DNA of 17,113 bases from JAGLTA01 sp034660735 (GCA_034660735.1 JAYEJQ010000028.1:1-17113), one strand, 5' to 3'. Shown: positions 8,189-14,344, numbered from the stretch's first letter. Numbers and translations are program-made. The notes: generated by a model from the sequence alone, not told the origin.

Positions 8189-9060
8189 TGAATTTGCCAA
8201 ACAAAAAAAATTTGCGAATTATTTTAGCGATTGCCATTTTGTCAGTGCTGTTTTTTTTAAATTTCGTTTCCGCTAATAAAAACAGTGATAAATTAAGAGT
8301 GTCATTTTTTGATGTTGGACAAGGAGATTCTATTTTTATCCAAACGCCGAATAAAAAAGATATTCTGATTGACGGCGGTCCGAATAACGCAGTAATAAAA
8401 AAACTTGGAAAAGCGATGCCGTTTTGGGACAAAACAATAGATTTGATAATAATCACGCATCCGCACTCTGATCATATCAGCGGTTTGATTGAAATAATTA
8501 AAAAATACGAAATCAAAGAAATTTTTTATACAGGCGTTTTATATAATTCAGAAACTTACGCGGAATTATTGCGGCAAATTAAACAGAATAAAATTAAACT
8601 TATTGAAATTAATCAACAGCAAGAACTAACATTAGACAAAAATTTAAAACTAAAAATTCTGTTCCCGAATGAAAATTTACGCGAAAAAAATATTGAAAAT
8701 CTCAATAACACTTCTATGGTTGTAAAATTAATTTATGATGAAAATTCTTTTTTATTCGCCGCTGACGCTGAATATGAAGTTGAACAAATTTTATTGGAAA
8801 ACAACACTGACATTAAAGCAGACTTATTAAAAGTCGGGCATCAAGGCGCGAGCGATTCAAGTTCTCTGAAATTCTTGCAAAAAGTCAGTCCGCAAATTGC
8901 GATTATTTCCGTCGGCAAAAATAATAAATTCGGACATCCTTCCCTACGGGTGATTAGAAGATTAGAAAAACTCGGAGCGAAAGTTTTTCGCTCCGACCAA
9001 AACGGAGACATTAAAATTATCGCTAACGGAAAAAATTATAAAATTTTAATTGAAAAATAA
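8188..9060 (+). CDS. MBL-fold hydrolase, ComEC C-terminal-type domain as a separate protein
   Basis: The 290-aa protein has an N-terminal hydrophobic helix (about 9-28, ending NFVSA, signal-like) and then a metallo-beta-lactamase domain of the ComEC type. Motifs are DVGQGDS (42-48), DGG (62-64), metal-binding THPHSDHISG (90-99), NLNNTSMVVKL (171-181), AADAE (191-195) and LLKVGHQGASDSS (213-225). The last is a variant of the usual GHHGS; GHP follows at 249-251. In fused ComEC this domain degrades or processes the non-transported strand outside the membrane. Position and helix arrangement make it the partner of the 6500-7957 product. An in-frame TAA at 8173-8175 precludes a longer start, so the ATG lies on the MITE boundary. 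No Shine-Dalgarno sequence is visible. Confidence 0.85.
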   Translation: MNLPNKKNLRIILAIAILSVLFFLNFVSANKNSDKLRVSFFDVGQGDSIFIQTPNKKDILIDGGPNNAVIKKLGKAMPFWDKTIDLIIITHPHSDHISGLIEIIKKYEIKEIFYTGVLYNSETYAELLRQIKQNKIKLIEINQQQELTLDKNLKLKILFPNENLREKNIENLNNTSMVVKLIYDENSFLFAADAEYEVEQILLENNTDIKADLLKVGHQGASDSSSLKFLQKVSPQIAIISVGKNNKFGHPSLRVIRRLEKLGAKVFRSDQNGDIKIIANGKNYKILIEK

Positions 9061-9067
9061 AAAATTA

Positions 9068-9100
9068 AAAAAATATGATTGTCCTATTTTCATATTTTTT
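9068..9100. terminator. bidirectional intrinsic terminator between convergent genes
   Basis: Arms AAAAAATATGA and TCATATTTTTT form an 11-bp AT-rich hairpin with a loop of about 11 bases. A-runs on one side and T-runs on the other suit termination in both directions. It lies in the 133-base gap between the MBL gene (plus) and tatD (minus). A second weak stem, AGCC/GGCT at 9101-9118, is followed by six Ts and could assist the plus-strand transcript. Confidence 0.5.
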
Positions 9101-9193
9101 AGCCATTTTTAAAGGGCTTTTTTAATAAAAAATTCTTGACTAATTTCGCGGTCGCGTATTTTGCTAAAAAATTTAAAGGATTGTTTAAAATAC

Positions 9194-10036
9194 TTACGGT
9201 AGCTTGAATAATTTTTTGGCATTTTTAGTTGTTATTTTAGCAATCTCTTCAACATCAACCCCGCGAATTTCAGCTATTTTTCGCGCTATATATTTAACAT
9301 AAATTGGCTCATTCCGCTGTCCGCGATGCGGAGGCGGAGTTAAATAAGGACAATCGGTTTCAATCATAAATTTATCATCTGGAACTCCTTTAATCCACTC
9401 ATACCCTTTTAAAAATACTACTAATCCAGTGAAAGAAATCAAAAAATCCAAATCAAAATATTTCCTCGCTGTCTCCAAATCTTTGTTAAAACAATGGATT
9501 ACTCCGTTCGCTTTGGGATAATCTGACTTTAATTTTCGCAAAATTTTTATCAAATCTTCATGAGCGTCACGGCAATGGATTATTATTGGCAAATTTACAT
9601 CTTGGGCTAATTTAAATTGCTGAATAAAAATCCTTTTTTGGTCCTCTTTGATTTCGGCTTCTTCATCATCGCTAATATCTTTTTTAGCTCTATTTTTTAG
9701 ACGAAAATAATCAAGCCCGATCTCGCCGATAGCCACGACTTTTTCGTCTTGCGCTAAATTTTTATATTTATCATAATTAAATTTTTCCGCGCGACTGTTA
9801 AATTGCATCTCGTCTTCGTCAACATGAAATTCCTGCAAATGTATCGGGTGCAAACCGACTGCGGCGTGAACGTCTTTTTTATATTGGTTTGCGATTTTTA
9901 CGGCTCTCTCTGAAGTTGTAATTTGCGATCCGACAATAATAAGATTAGTGTCATTTTCCAAAGCGCGCTGAATAACACTATCTCTGTCATTAATATAAAC
10001 GCTGAAATTCAAATGTGAATGCGTGTCTATAAACAT
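9194..10036 (-). CDS. tatD: TatD-family metal-dependent DNase
   Basis: The 280-aa cytosolic TIM-barrel hydrolase acts on DNA ends or damaged nucleic acid; D-aminoacyl-tRNA activity has been reported for relatives. Metal ligands are all present: His6 and His8 in FIDTHSHL, Glu105 in GEIGLDY, His154 in IIHCRDA, His181 in VIHCF and Asp228 in ETDCPYL. GLHP (61-64) and the closing PPPHRGQRNEP segment are also typical. The frame is open to 10108, but the ATG at 10036 puts the canonical FIDTHSHL right at the N-terminus. The longer form would add 24 untypical residues and overlap the gene upstream. An acidic insert at about 119-131 (KKDISDDEEAE) is slightly unusual. It probably belongs to one unit with the 10089-10304 gene. 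Confidence 0.93.
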   Translation of the reverse strand: MFIDTHSHLNFSVYINDRDSVIQRALENDTNLIIVGSQITTSERAVKIANQYKKDVHAAVGLHPIHLQEFHVDEDEMQFNSRAEKFNYDKYKNLAQDEKVVAIGEIGLDYFRLKNRAKKDISDDEEAEIKEDQKRIFIQQFKLAQDVNLPIIIHCRDAHEDLIKILRKLKSDYPKANGVIHCFNKDLETARKYFDLDFLISFTGLVVFLKGYEWIKGVPDDKFMIETDCPYLTPPPHRGQRNEPIYVKYIARKIAEIRGVDVEEIAKITTKNAKKLFKLP

Positions 10037-10088
10037 AAAATTTAAAATTAAAAAATTAAAATTATAATAATCCTGCCGCGCAAAAAAA

Positions 10089-10304
10089 TTACTTTTTTTC
10101 GCAATCAACTACAGTAATTACTCCTGTTATCACTACAAGCATAAGCAAACCGTTTAGATTCAAATGAGACACAACAAATCGCGGACGAAATAATTCTATT
10201 AAATTAAAAAAAATAAATGAAATCAAAGAAATATAAAAAATATCATTTATAATAGTTATAACAAACTTTTTATATTTATCTTTTATTTTGACGACTATTG
10301 ACAT
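10089..10304 (-). CDS. small two-helix membrane protein
   Basis: This 71-aa protein is not recognised. A basic N-terminus (KIKDKYKKF) is followed by hydrophobic segments at about 19-38 and 49-66, separated by the short basic and polar stretch RPRFVVSHLN, with a charged DCEKK tail. Evidence that it is real: it has a good promoter (10330-10359), it is spaced 52 bases ahead of tatD on the same strand, and its membrane-protein pattern is coherent. It has no motif that suggests a function. It could still be a chance ORF in an AT-rich leader of tatD. Confidence 0.55.
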   Translation of the reverse strand: MSIVVKIKDKYKKFVITIINDIFYISLISFIFFNLIELFRPRFVVSHLNLNGLLMLVVITGVITVVDCEKK

Positions 10305-10326
10305 ATTAACTTATTTTTTCTATTAT
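10298..10326 (+). promoter_or_regulatory. strong promoter for the tRNA cluster
   Basis: A perfect TTGACA at 10298-10303, a 17-base spacer and TATTAT at 10321-10326 point toward the tRNA genes. The start would be near 10333, with about 65 bases of leader before tRNA-Lys for processing. The -35 box overlaps the start codon of the minus-strand small protein. Confidence 0.65.
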
Positions 10327-10329
10327 CTA

Positions 10330-10359
10330 AGTATATAATAATAATAGATGAATAATCAA
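10330..10359 (-). promoter_or_regulatory. promoter for the small membrane protein and tatD
   Basis: On the minus strand, TTGATT (10359-10354) and TATACT (10335-10330) are separated by 18 bases. The start near 10323 leaves about 19 bases before the ATG at 10304. It overlaps the divergent tRNA promoter, so the two probably compete. Confidence 0.5.
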
Positions 10360-10397
10360 AATTTGCAAGTTTAAGATGAATTTATTTTTGATTTTTT

Positions 10398-10470
10398 GCG
10401 TCCATAGCTCAGCTGGTAGAGCAGCTGCCTTTTAAGCAGAAGGTCGCAGGTTCGAGCCCTGCTGGACGCA
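10398..10470 (+). tRNA. tRNA-Lys (anticodon UUU)
   Basis: The 73-base cloverleaf has a perfect 7-bp acceptor stem (GCGTCCA/TGGACGC) and a D arm GCTC..GAGC. The anticodon loop is CTTTTAA with TTT at positions 34-36, and the T arm is GCAGG-TTCGAGC-CCTGC. One mismatch (G-A) closes the top of the anticodon stem. The discriminator is A; CCA is not encoded. It is first of three tRNAs. Confidence 0.97.
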
Positions 10471-10554
10471 CTATTTCGGATGTCAGATGTCGGATTTTAG
10501 TCGAATATCGGATTCTAATCGGATATCTGAAATCTAAATTCCGAAATCCGAAAC
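10471..10554. repeat. palindromic spacer between tRNA-Lys and tRNA-Phe
   Basis: The spacer opens with TTTCGGATGTCAGATGTCGG and closes with CCGAAATCCGAAAC, so its ends are complementary and can fold back. Repeated TCGGAT/ATCCGA and CAGAT/ATCTG words fill the middle. The same vocabulary recurs in the next tRNA spacer. Confidence 0.7.
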
Positions 10555-10626
10555 GCCGAGGTAGCTCAGTGGTAGAGCAAAGGACTGAAAATCCTTGTGT
10601 CGTGAGTTCAATTCTCACCCTCGGCA
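10555..10626 (+). tRNA. tRNA-Phe (anticodon GAA)
   Basis: The 72-base cloverleaf has a perfect acceptor stem (GCCGAGG/CCTCGGC), D arm GCTC..GAGC, anticodon stem AAGGA/TCCTT around loop CTGAAAA (anticodon GAA), and T arm GTGAG-TTCAATT-CTCAC. The discriminator is A; CCA is not encoded. Confidence 0.97.
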
Positions 10627-10693
10627 CAAATATCAGATATCGGATTTCGGATTATTTATCTGACATCCGACATCTGACTTCTGAAATCCGAAA
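10627..10693. repeat. palindromic spacer between tRNA-Phe and tRNA-Pro
   Basis: This spacer is built from the same words as 10471-10554: TCAGATATCGGATTTCGGAT near its start and ATCTGACATCCGACATCTGA in its middle. Like the first spacer, it ends in GAAATCCGAAAC directly before the next tRNA. ATCCGACATCTGAC is the inverted form of a block in the first spacer. Confidence 0.7.
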
Positions 10694-10766
10694 CGGGGCG
10701 TGGCGCAGTTGGTAGCGCGCGTGGTTTGGGACCATGAGGCCGCTGGTTCAAGTCCAGTCGCCCCGA
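10694..10766 (+). tRNA. tRNA-Pro (anticodon UGG)
   Basis: The 73-base cloverleaf has acceptor CGGGGCG/CGCCCCG, D arm GCGC..GCGC, anticodon stem CGTGG/CCATG with loop TTTGGGA (anticodon TGG), and T arm GCTGG-TTCAAGT-CCAGT. The C1-G72 pair is characteristic of bacterial tRNA-Pro. The discriminator is A; CCA is not encoded. Confidence 0.97.
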
Positions 10767-10783
10767 CAAGTTATTTAAAAAAC

Positions 10784-10812
10784 CCTTTAAACAAAAATTT
10801 AAAGGCTTTTTT
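10784..10812 (+). terminator. intrinsic terminator of the tRNA cluster
   Basis: CCTTTAAA (10784-10791) and TTTAAAGG (10798-10805) form an 8-bp stem with loop CAAAAA. It is followed by C and six Ts (10807-10812). It sits 18 bases after tRNA-Pro. Confidence 0.8.
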
Positions 10813-10831
10813 ATTTTTTTATGCTGTAAAT

Positions 10832-10871
10832 TTTTTAAATAATTTAACCCCTTTTTAAATAATTTAACCCC
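10832..10871. repeat. 20-bp perfect tandem repeat (two units)
   Basis: TTTTTAAATAATTTAACCCC occurs at 10832-10851 and again immediately at 10852-10871. The second unit runs into the C/G-rich palindromic element at 10863-10943. Confidence 0.85.
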
Positions 10872-10943
10872 CCAACCCCCCTTGTCAGGGGGGAATATTG
10901 AAAAAAAGATTTCCCCCTAATAATGGGGACTAAGGGGGTTAAA
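10863..10943. repeat. C/G-rich palindromic element downstream of ilvC
   Basis: A 10-bp terminal inverted repeat (TTTAACCCCC at 10863-10872, GGGGGTTAAA at 10934-10943) encloses two hairpins. One is CCCCCC-TTGTCA-GGGGGG (10876-10893); the other pairs the CCCC run near 10913 with GGGG at 10924-10927. It starts 12 bases past the ilvC stop on the minus strand and may also act as its terminator: read on that strand, the second hairpin is followed by a run of seven Ts. Similar short palindromes with CCCCC...GGGGG arms are scattered in many bacterial genomes. Confidence 0.7.
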
Positions 10944-10954
10944 AAAAATAGAAA

Positions 10955-12007
10955 TTATTTCTTATTTTCTGGTCTTAATAGCCGCACCTGTTTTCCCGCT
11001 TGCCACATTTCAGATTCCCTTATTTCTTTAAGTTCTTCCTTTAATTTTTCGCTGTAATTCGGATCGCTGTTTGCTTTAAGAGTAATTTTTGTCTCAGTCC
11101 CATTTTTAACGCTTTCGTAAAGTTCTTCAAAAACAGGTTCAACAGCTTTTCTAAATTTATGCCGCCAATCAAGCGCGCCTCTTTGCGCTGTTGATGAACA
11201 ATTAGAAAACATCCAATCCATTCCATTTTCGCCGATTAAAGGATACAAACTTTGCGTCGCTTCTTCAACTGTTTCATTAAAAGCTTCTGACGGGCTGTGT
11301 CCTTTGGATCGCAAAAGATTGTATTGCGCTTCCATTATCCCAGCAATCGCGCCCATTAAGACGCCGCGTTCGCCTGTTAAATCGCTCAAAACTTCCTTTT
11401 CAAAAGTTGTTTGGAATAAAAATCCTGAACCGATGGCTATTCCGATAGCTTTAGCCCTGTCTTCCGCTTTACCTGTCGCATCTTGAAAAACCGCGAAACT
11501 TGAATTAATTCCGCGCCCTTCCAAAAAATTCCGACGAACAGACAAACCAGATCCTTTTGGCGCCGCCAGAATAACATCAATGTCTTCTGGCGGAATTACT
11601 CCTGTCTGATCTTTGTAGACGATTGAAAATCCATGCGAAAAATAGAGCGCCTTTCCATTGGTTAAATATTTTTTAATATTTTCCCATTGCGATTTCTGCC
11701 CAGCGTCGGACAAAAGATACATAATTATTGTCGCTTTATCGCAAGCGTCCTCAATGTTAAAAAGCGTCTCTCCTTCAACCCAGCCGTCTTTTACGGCTCT
11801 TTCCCAGCCATCATCCCCTTCTCTTCTCTGTCCGACAATAACTTTAAATCCGTTATCGCGCATATTCATCGCTTGGCTCGGACCTTGAACCCCGTAGCCG
11901 ATTACAGCCATTGTCTCGTTTTTTAATACTTCGCGCGCTTTTTCTAAAGGAAATTCGTCGCGCGTAACGACATTCTCTTCAACGCCGCCAAAATCTATTT
12001 TTGCCAT
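10955..12007 (-). CDS. ilvC: ketol-acid reductoisomerase (NADP+)
   Basis: The 350-aa enzyme converts acetolactate or acetohydroxybutyrate to dihydroxy-acids, the second common step of valine, isoleucine and leucine synthesis. A Rossmann NADPH domain has GYGVQG (37-42) and GQRR (59-62), the latter being the coenzyme-phosphate loop. SHGF (124-127) and PKGSG (150-154) follow. The all-helical C-terminal domain carries the Mg2+ ligands Asp209 and Glu213 in SDLTGERG, and Glu245/Glu249 in FNETVEEATQ. The ending MWQAGKQVRLLRPEN is typical of the single-knot, fungal/Bacteroidetes-like form rather than the short form common in Firmicutes and cyanobacteria; this comparison is from memory. It stands alone: no ilvB, ilvN, ilvD, ilvE or leu genes are nearby. 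GC is about 40% in sampled lines, above its neighbours. Confidence 0.96.
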   Translation of the reverse strand: MAKIDFGGVEENVVTRDEFPLEKAREVLKNETMAVIGYGVQGPSQAMNMRDNGFKVIVGQRREGDDGWERAVKDGWVEGETLFNIEDACDKATIIMYLLSDAGQKSQWENIKKYLTNGKALYFSHGFSIVYKDQTGVIPPEDIDVILAAPKGSGLSVRRNFLEGRGINSSFAVFQDATGKAEDRAKAIGIAIGSGFLFQTTFEKEVLSDLTGERGVLMGAIAGIMEAQYNLLRSKGHSPSEAFNETVEEATQSLYPLIGENGMDWMFSNCSSTAQRGALDWRHKFRKAVEPVFEELYESVKNGTETKITLKANSDPNYSEKLKEELKEIRESEMWQAGKQVRLLRPENKK

Positions 12008-12119
12008 AAATTTTTATTTAAAAATAACTAATTTAAGTGAAGTTTATTCTGTTTATAATTAAATATTGTATTAACTTCTTGTTTTTTTATTATTTTACCA
12101 ATTTTTTTAATTTTAGGCA

Positions 12120-12180
12120 AATTATGGGTGTCACCTATGTATCTCATCTTTTGCAGTTCTGAATTCTGCATAGTTCTAAA
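12120..12180. mobile_element. possible IS-end remnant in the ilvC-rluD gap
   Basis: The 268-base divergent gap between ilvC and rluD is AT-rich apart from a compositionally distinct island. The island includes GGGTGTCACCTATGTATCTC at 12126-12145 and a TGCAG...CTGCA palindrome at 12151-12170. On the minus strand the first reads as GATACATAGGTGACACCC, a word I associate with ends of IS481-type elements. No transposase fragment is visible, so this is a weak call. The rest of the gap holds only the rluD promoter. Confidence 0.25.
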
Positions 12181-12225
12181 TTTTCATCTAACAAAAATAT
12201 AAAATAAAAAAAGATAATGAAAAAT

Positions 12226-12253
12226 TTGCAAAAATAGCATAAACAGATATAAT
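12226..12253 (+). promoter_or_regulatory. promoter for rluD-gmk
   Basis: TTGCAA at 12226-12231 and a perfect TATAAT at 12248-12253 are 16 bases apart. Transcription from about 12260 would begin after the in-frame TTG at 12258, which favours the ATG at 12276 as the start. Confidence 0.6.
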
Positions 12254-12275
12254 AAACTTGTTGCGTAATAAATTT

Positions 12276-13205
12276 ATGAAAGAAAAAAATAAGATTATTA
12301 TCAATGAGCAAAAATCAGGCATGCGTCTTGACCTGTTTTTGGCGGAAAATTTTCCAAAATACTCCCGTTCTTTTTGGCAAGAAATTATTCGACAAAAAAT
12401 TGTTTTATTGAACAACAAAAAAATTTCTTCGCATTACAAATTAAAGGAGAGCGATATTATCGCGATAGACCGAGAAATATTAGAAAAAACAGCCGCGCGA
12501 AAAAAGATTGATTTGTCTCCGAATAAAAAAATTAAATTAAAAATTATTTTTGAAGACAAAGATTTTTTAATCATAAACAAACCGTCTGGATTAACAGTTC
12601 ATCCGTCCGAAAGTGTTCCGAAAAATACGCTTGTTAACGGCTTGCTGGCTTATCTGCCTGAGTTAAAAAATGTCGGCGAAAATAAAACGCGTCCAGGAAT
12701 TGTCCATCGGTTAGATAAAGATGTTTCAGGTATTATGGTGATCGCTAAAAATCAAAAATCGTTCCAATTTTTAAAAACGCGGTTCCAAAATCGCGAAATT
12801 AAAAAAGAATACTTAGCCTTAGTTCACGGAAAAATAAACAAAAACAGCGGAGAAATAAATTTAAAAATCGGCAGAAGCAAAAGGACTGGACTGATGGCAG
12901 CGAGCAGAAATAAAAACTGCAAAGAGGCAAAAACTTTTTTTTGGACAATTAAAAAAACGGAAAAATTTTCTCTGCTAAAAATTCAGATATTCACGGGTAG
13001 AACGCACCAAATCCGCGTTCATCTGAAAGCGATAAATCATCCTATAGTCGGCGATAAAACCTATTGCTTAAAAAAATATAAAAATTCCAGTAAAATAAAA
13101 AGAATGTTTTTGCATTCGCGTAAACTCGGATTTAAAAATTTAAAAAACAAGTGGGCAGAGTTTAAATCAGAACCGCCTGTTGAATTTAAAAAATTTTATG
13201 AATAA
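12276..13205 (+). CDS. rluD: 23S rRNA pseudouridine synthase, RluD/RluA family
   Basis: The 309-aa enzyme isomerises uridines in RNA to pseudouridine; RluD acts on helix 69 of 23S rRNA. An S4-like RNA-binding domain (about 14-62) precedes the catalytic core. Core motifs are INKPSGLTVHPS (100-111), HRLDKDVSG with catalytic Asp147 (144-152), GRTHQIRVHL (241-250) and MFLHSRKLGF (277-286). The S4 domain plus this motif set places it in RluC/RluD rather than RluA. The frame extends to a TTG at 12258, but the promoter position and family N-terminus favour the ATG at 12276. Its last 8 bases overlap the gmk start, so the two are translationally coupled. Confidence 0.9.
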   Translation: MKEKNKIIINEQKSGMRLDLFLAENFPKYSRSFWQEIIRQKIVLLNNKKISSHYKLKESDIIAIDREILEKTAARKKIDLSPNKKIKLKIIFEDKDFLIINKPSGLTVHPSESVPKNTLVNGLLAYLPELKNVGENKTRPGIVHRLDKDVSGIMVIAKNQKSFQFLKTRFQNREIKKEYLALVHGKINKNSGEINLKIGRSKRTGLMAASRNKNCKEAKTFFWTIKKTEKFSLLKIQIFTGRTHQIRVHLKAINHPIVGDKTYCLKKYKNSSKIKRMFLHSRKLGFKNLKNKWAEFKSEPPVEFKKFYE

Positions 13206-13767
13206 AAAAAACAACCTTTTTATAATATCAGGACCGTCTGGAGTTGGCGAAGATAGTGTTATTTTCGGGCTTAAAAAATGTTTGGATATTAAAAAAATTA
13301 TCACTACTACCACAAGAAAAATCCGATCAAATGAAACAGAAGGAAAAGAATATTATTTTATTTCAAAACAGGAATTCAAAAAAGGTATCGCGAATAATGA
13401 ATTTTTTGAATACGCCGAAGAAGATAACGCGCAATTTTATGGCGTTAAAAACAAAGAGATTAAAAACGCGTTTAATAGCGAAAAAATCGGAATTTGGAAA
13501 ATTGATTACAAAGGAGTTATAACCGCTAAAAAACTTATGCCGCAAATTATAGCTATTCTAATACTCCCGCCATCGCTTAAAACATTAGAAAAAAGATTAT
13601 CAAAAAGAGGCGAAACAAAAGAATTCATAAAACAAAGAATTGATTACGCAAAAGGATGGCTGGAATATAAAAATATTTTTGATTATCAAATAATCAACCG
13701 CGAAAACAGGCTCGCGGAAACCGTGAAAAAAGTAAAAAAAATCATCTTAAATAATATTGACAAATAA
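13198..13767 (+). CDS. gmk: guanylate kinase-like protein with altered P-loop
   Basis: This 189-aa protein has the guanylate kinase fold, which phosphorylates GMP to GDP using ATP. The GMP-binding side is well kept: TTTTRKIRSNETEGKEYYF (37-54; Arg40, Arg43, Tyr53), FFEYAE with Glu71, FYGV with Tyr81, and WKIDYKG with Asp103. The lid segment RLSKRGETKEFIKQRI (133-148) is also present. The P-loop is abnormal: GPSGVGEDS (12-20) where GPSGxGKST/S is expected, so the phosphate-binding lysine is Glu18 and the next residue is Asp19. The frame is continuous on both sides, so this is not a frameshift. The frame opens further at 13180, but the ATG at 13198 gives the usual short N-terminus and overlaps the rluD stop by 8 bases. 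Confidence 0.85.
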   Translation: MNKKNNLFIISGPSGVGEDSVIFGLKKCLDIKKIITTTTRKIRSNETEGKEYYFISKQEFKKGIANNEFFEYAEEDNAQFYGVKNKEIKNAFNSEKIGIWKIDYKGVITAKKLMPQIIAILILPPSLKTLEKRLSKRGETKEFIKQRIDYAKGWLEYKNIFDYQIINRENRLAETVKKVKKIILNNIDK

Positions 13768-13819
13768 CCATTTAAAATTTAACATTTTGTTTATTTGTAA
13801 TGTAATTAAATAATTTTTT

Positions 13820-13847
13820 TTGACAAAAAATAAAAATCGTGTAATGT
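13820..13847 (+). promoter_or_regulatory. promoter for rplS
   Basis: A perfect TTGACA at 13820-13825 is followed after 16 bases by TAATGT (13842-13847), a weak -10. TGTAAT (13840-13845) is an alternative at a 14-base spacing. The leader before the ATG at 13878 has no Shine-Dalgarno sequence, and no L19-type autoregulatory structure is evident. Confidence 0.5.
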
Positions 13848-13877
13848 TAAATAAAATTATTATTAAATAACTCTATT

Positions 13878-14294
13878 ATGTCAGAAATAAAAGACGAAAA
13901 AAAAGTTAAGGATAACGATGATAAAAAAGAAAAAAAAGTTAAAAAAACAGTTAAAAATAATCAACAAGCAGAAATGATTTCGCCTACGAAAATAAAATCT
14001 GGAATGATTGTTAGAATCTATCAAAAAATTAAAGAGGTTAATCCGAAAGGCGAAACTAAAGAGCGATTGCAGTTTTTTGAAGGCACTGTCTTGGCGCGTA
14101 AAAATGGAAATGAACCGGGAGCGACCATTACCATCCGCAAGGTTTCTAACGGTATAGGCGTGGAAAAAATATTCCCATTGCATTCGCCGACTATCGCAAA
14201 AGTTGAACTATTGCAAAAAATAAAAACTCGTCGCGCAAAGCTTTATTTCCTGCGCAGAGGATATAAAAAACGGCTAAAAAAAATCAAGGCGTAA
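13878..14294 (+). CDS. rplS: 50S ribosomal protein L19
   Basis: The 138-aa protein sits at the 30S-50S interface of the ribosome. The L19 signature is clear: GMIVRIYQKI (42-51), ERLQFFEGTVLARK (62-75), TITIRKVSNGIGVEKIFPLHSPTI (83-106) and the basic tail RRAKLYFLRRGYKKRLKK (118-135). An N-terminal extension of about 32 residues rich in Lys, Asp and Glu precedes the conserved domain; L19 is normally about 115 aa. An internal ATG at codon 33 would give a standard-length protein, but the promoter position and the continuous frame favour the longer form. It has its own promoter rather than lying in the usual rpsP-rimM-trmD-rplS group. Confidence 0.95.
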   Translation: MSEIKDEKKVKDNDDKKEKKVKKTVKNNQQAEMISPTKIKSGMIVRIYQKIKEVNPKGETKERLQFFEGTVLARKNGNEPGATITIRKVSNGIGVEKIFPLHSPTIAKVELLQKIKTRRAKLYFLRRGYKKRLKKIKA

Positions 14295-14344
14295 ATTTTG
14301 TCAAAAAAATTATCTATATTTTTAAATATTGATACTTTTTTATC

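Noticed and set aside
9136..9162. TTGACT and TATTTT on the plus strand as a promoter
   Set aside because: The spacing is 15 bases and it would read into the end of the convergent tatD gene with no plus-strand gene downstream.
10037..10108. Longer N-terminus for TatD
   Set aside because: It would place 24 atypical residues before the canonical FIDTHSHL and overlap the upstream small gene.
10409..10627. 72-aa minus-strand ORF containing PRVRIELTT and RPAGLEPATF
   Set aside because: It is the antisense translation of tRNA-Lys and tRNA-Phe; such peptides are well-known spurious database proteins.
10398..10766. CRISPR-like regular repeats in the tRNA region
   Set aside because: The repeated words are palindromic spacer motifs of unequal length between tRNA genes; no repeat-spacer periodicity or cas genes are seen.
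10863..10943. G-quadruplex formed by the G runs of the minus strand
   Set aside because: Two long G runs pair readily with C runs in hairpins nearby; a quadruplex is possible but not better supported than the hairpins.
12258..12275. TTG start for the pseudouridine synthase
   Set aside because: The -10 box at 12248-12253 would start transcription at or after the TTG; the ATG at 12276 fits promoter and family.
13180..13197. Upstream ATG for guanylate kinase
   Set aside because: It adds six residues and deeper overlap with rluD; the ATG at 13198 gives the standard start and an 8-base overlap.
13244..13522. 92-aa ORF overlapping gmk, considered as a sign of a frameshift that destroyed the P-loop lysine
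   Set aside because: Guanylate kinase motifs lie in one continuous frame before and after the altered P-loop; the other frame is lysine-rich shadow sequence.
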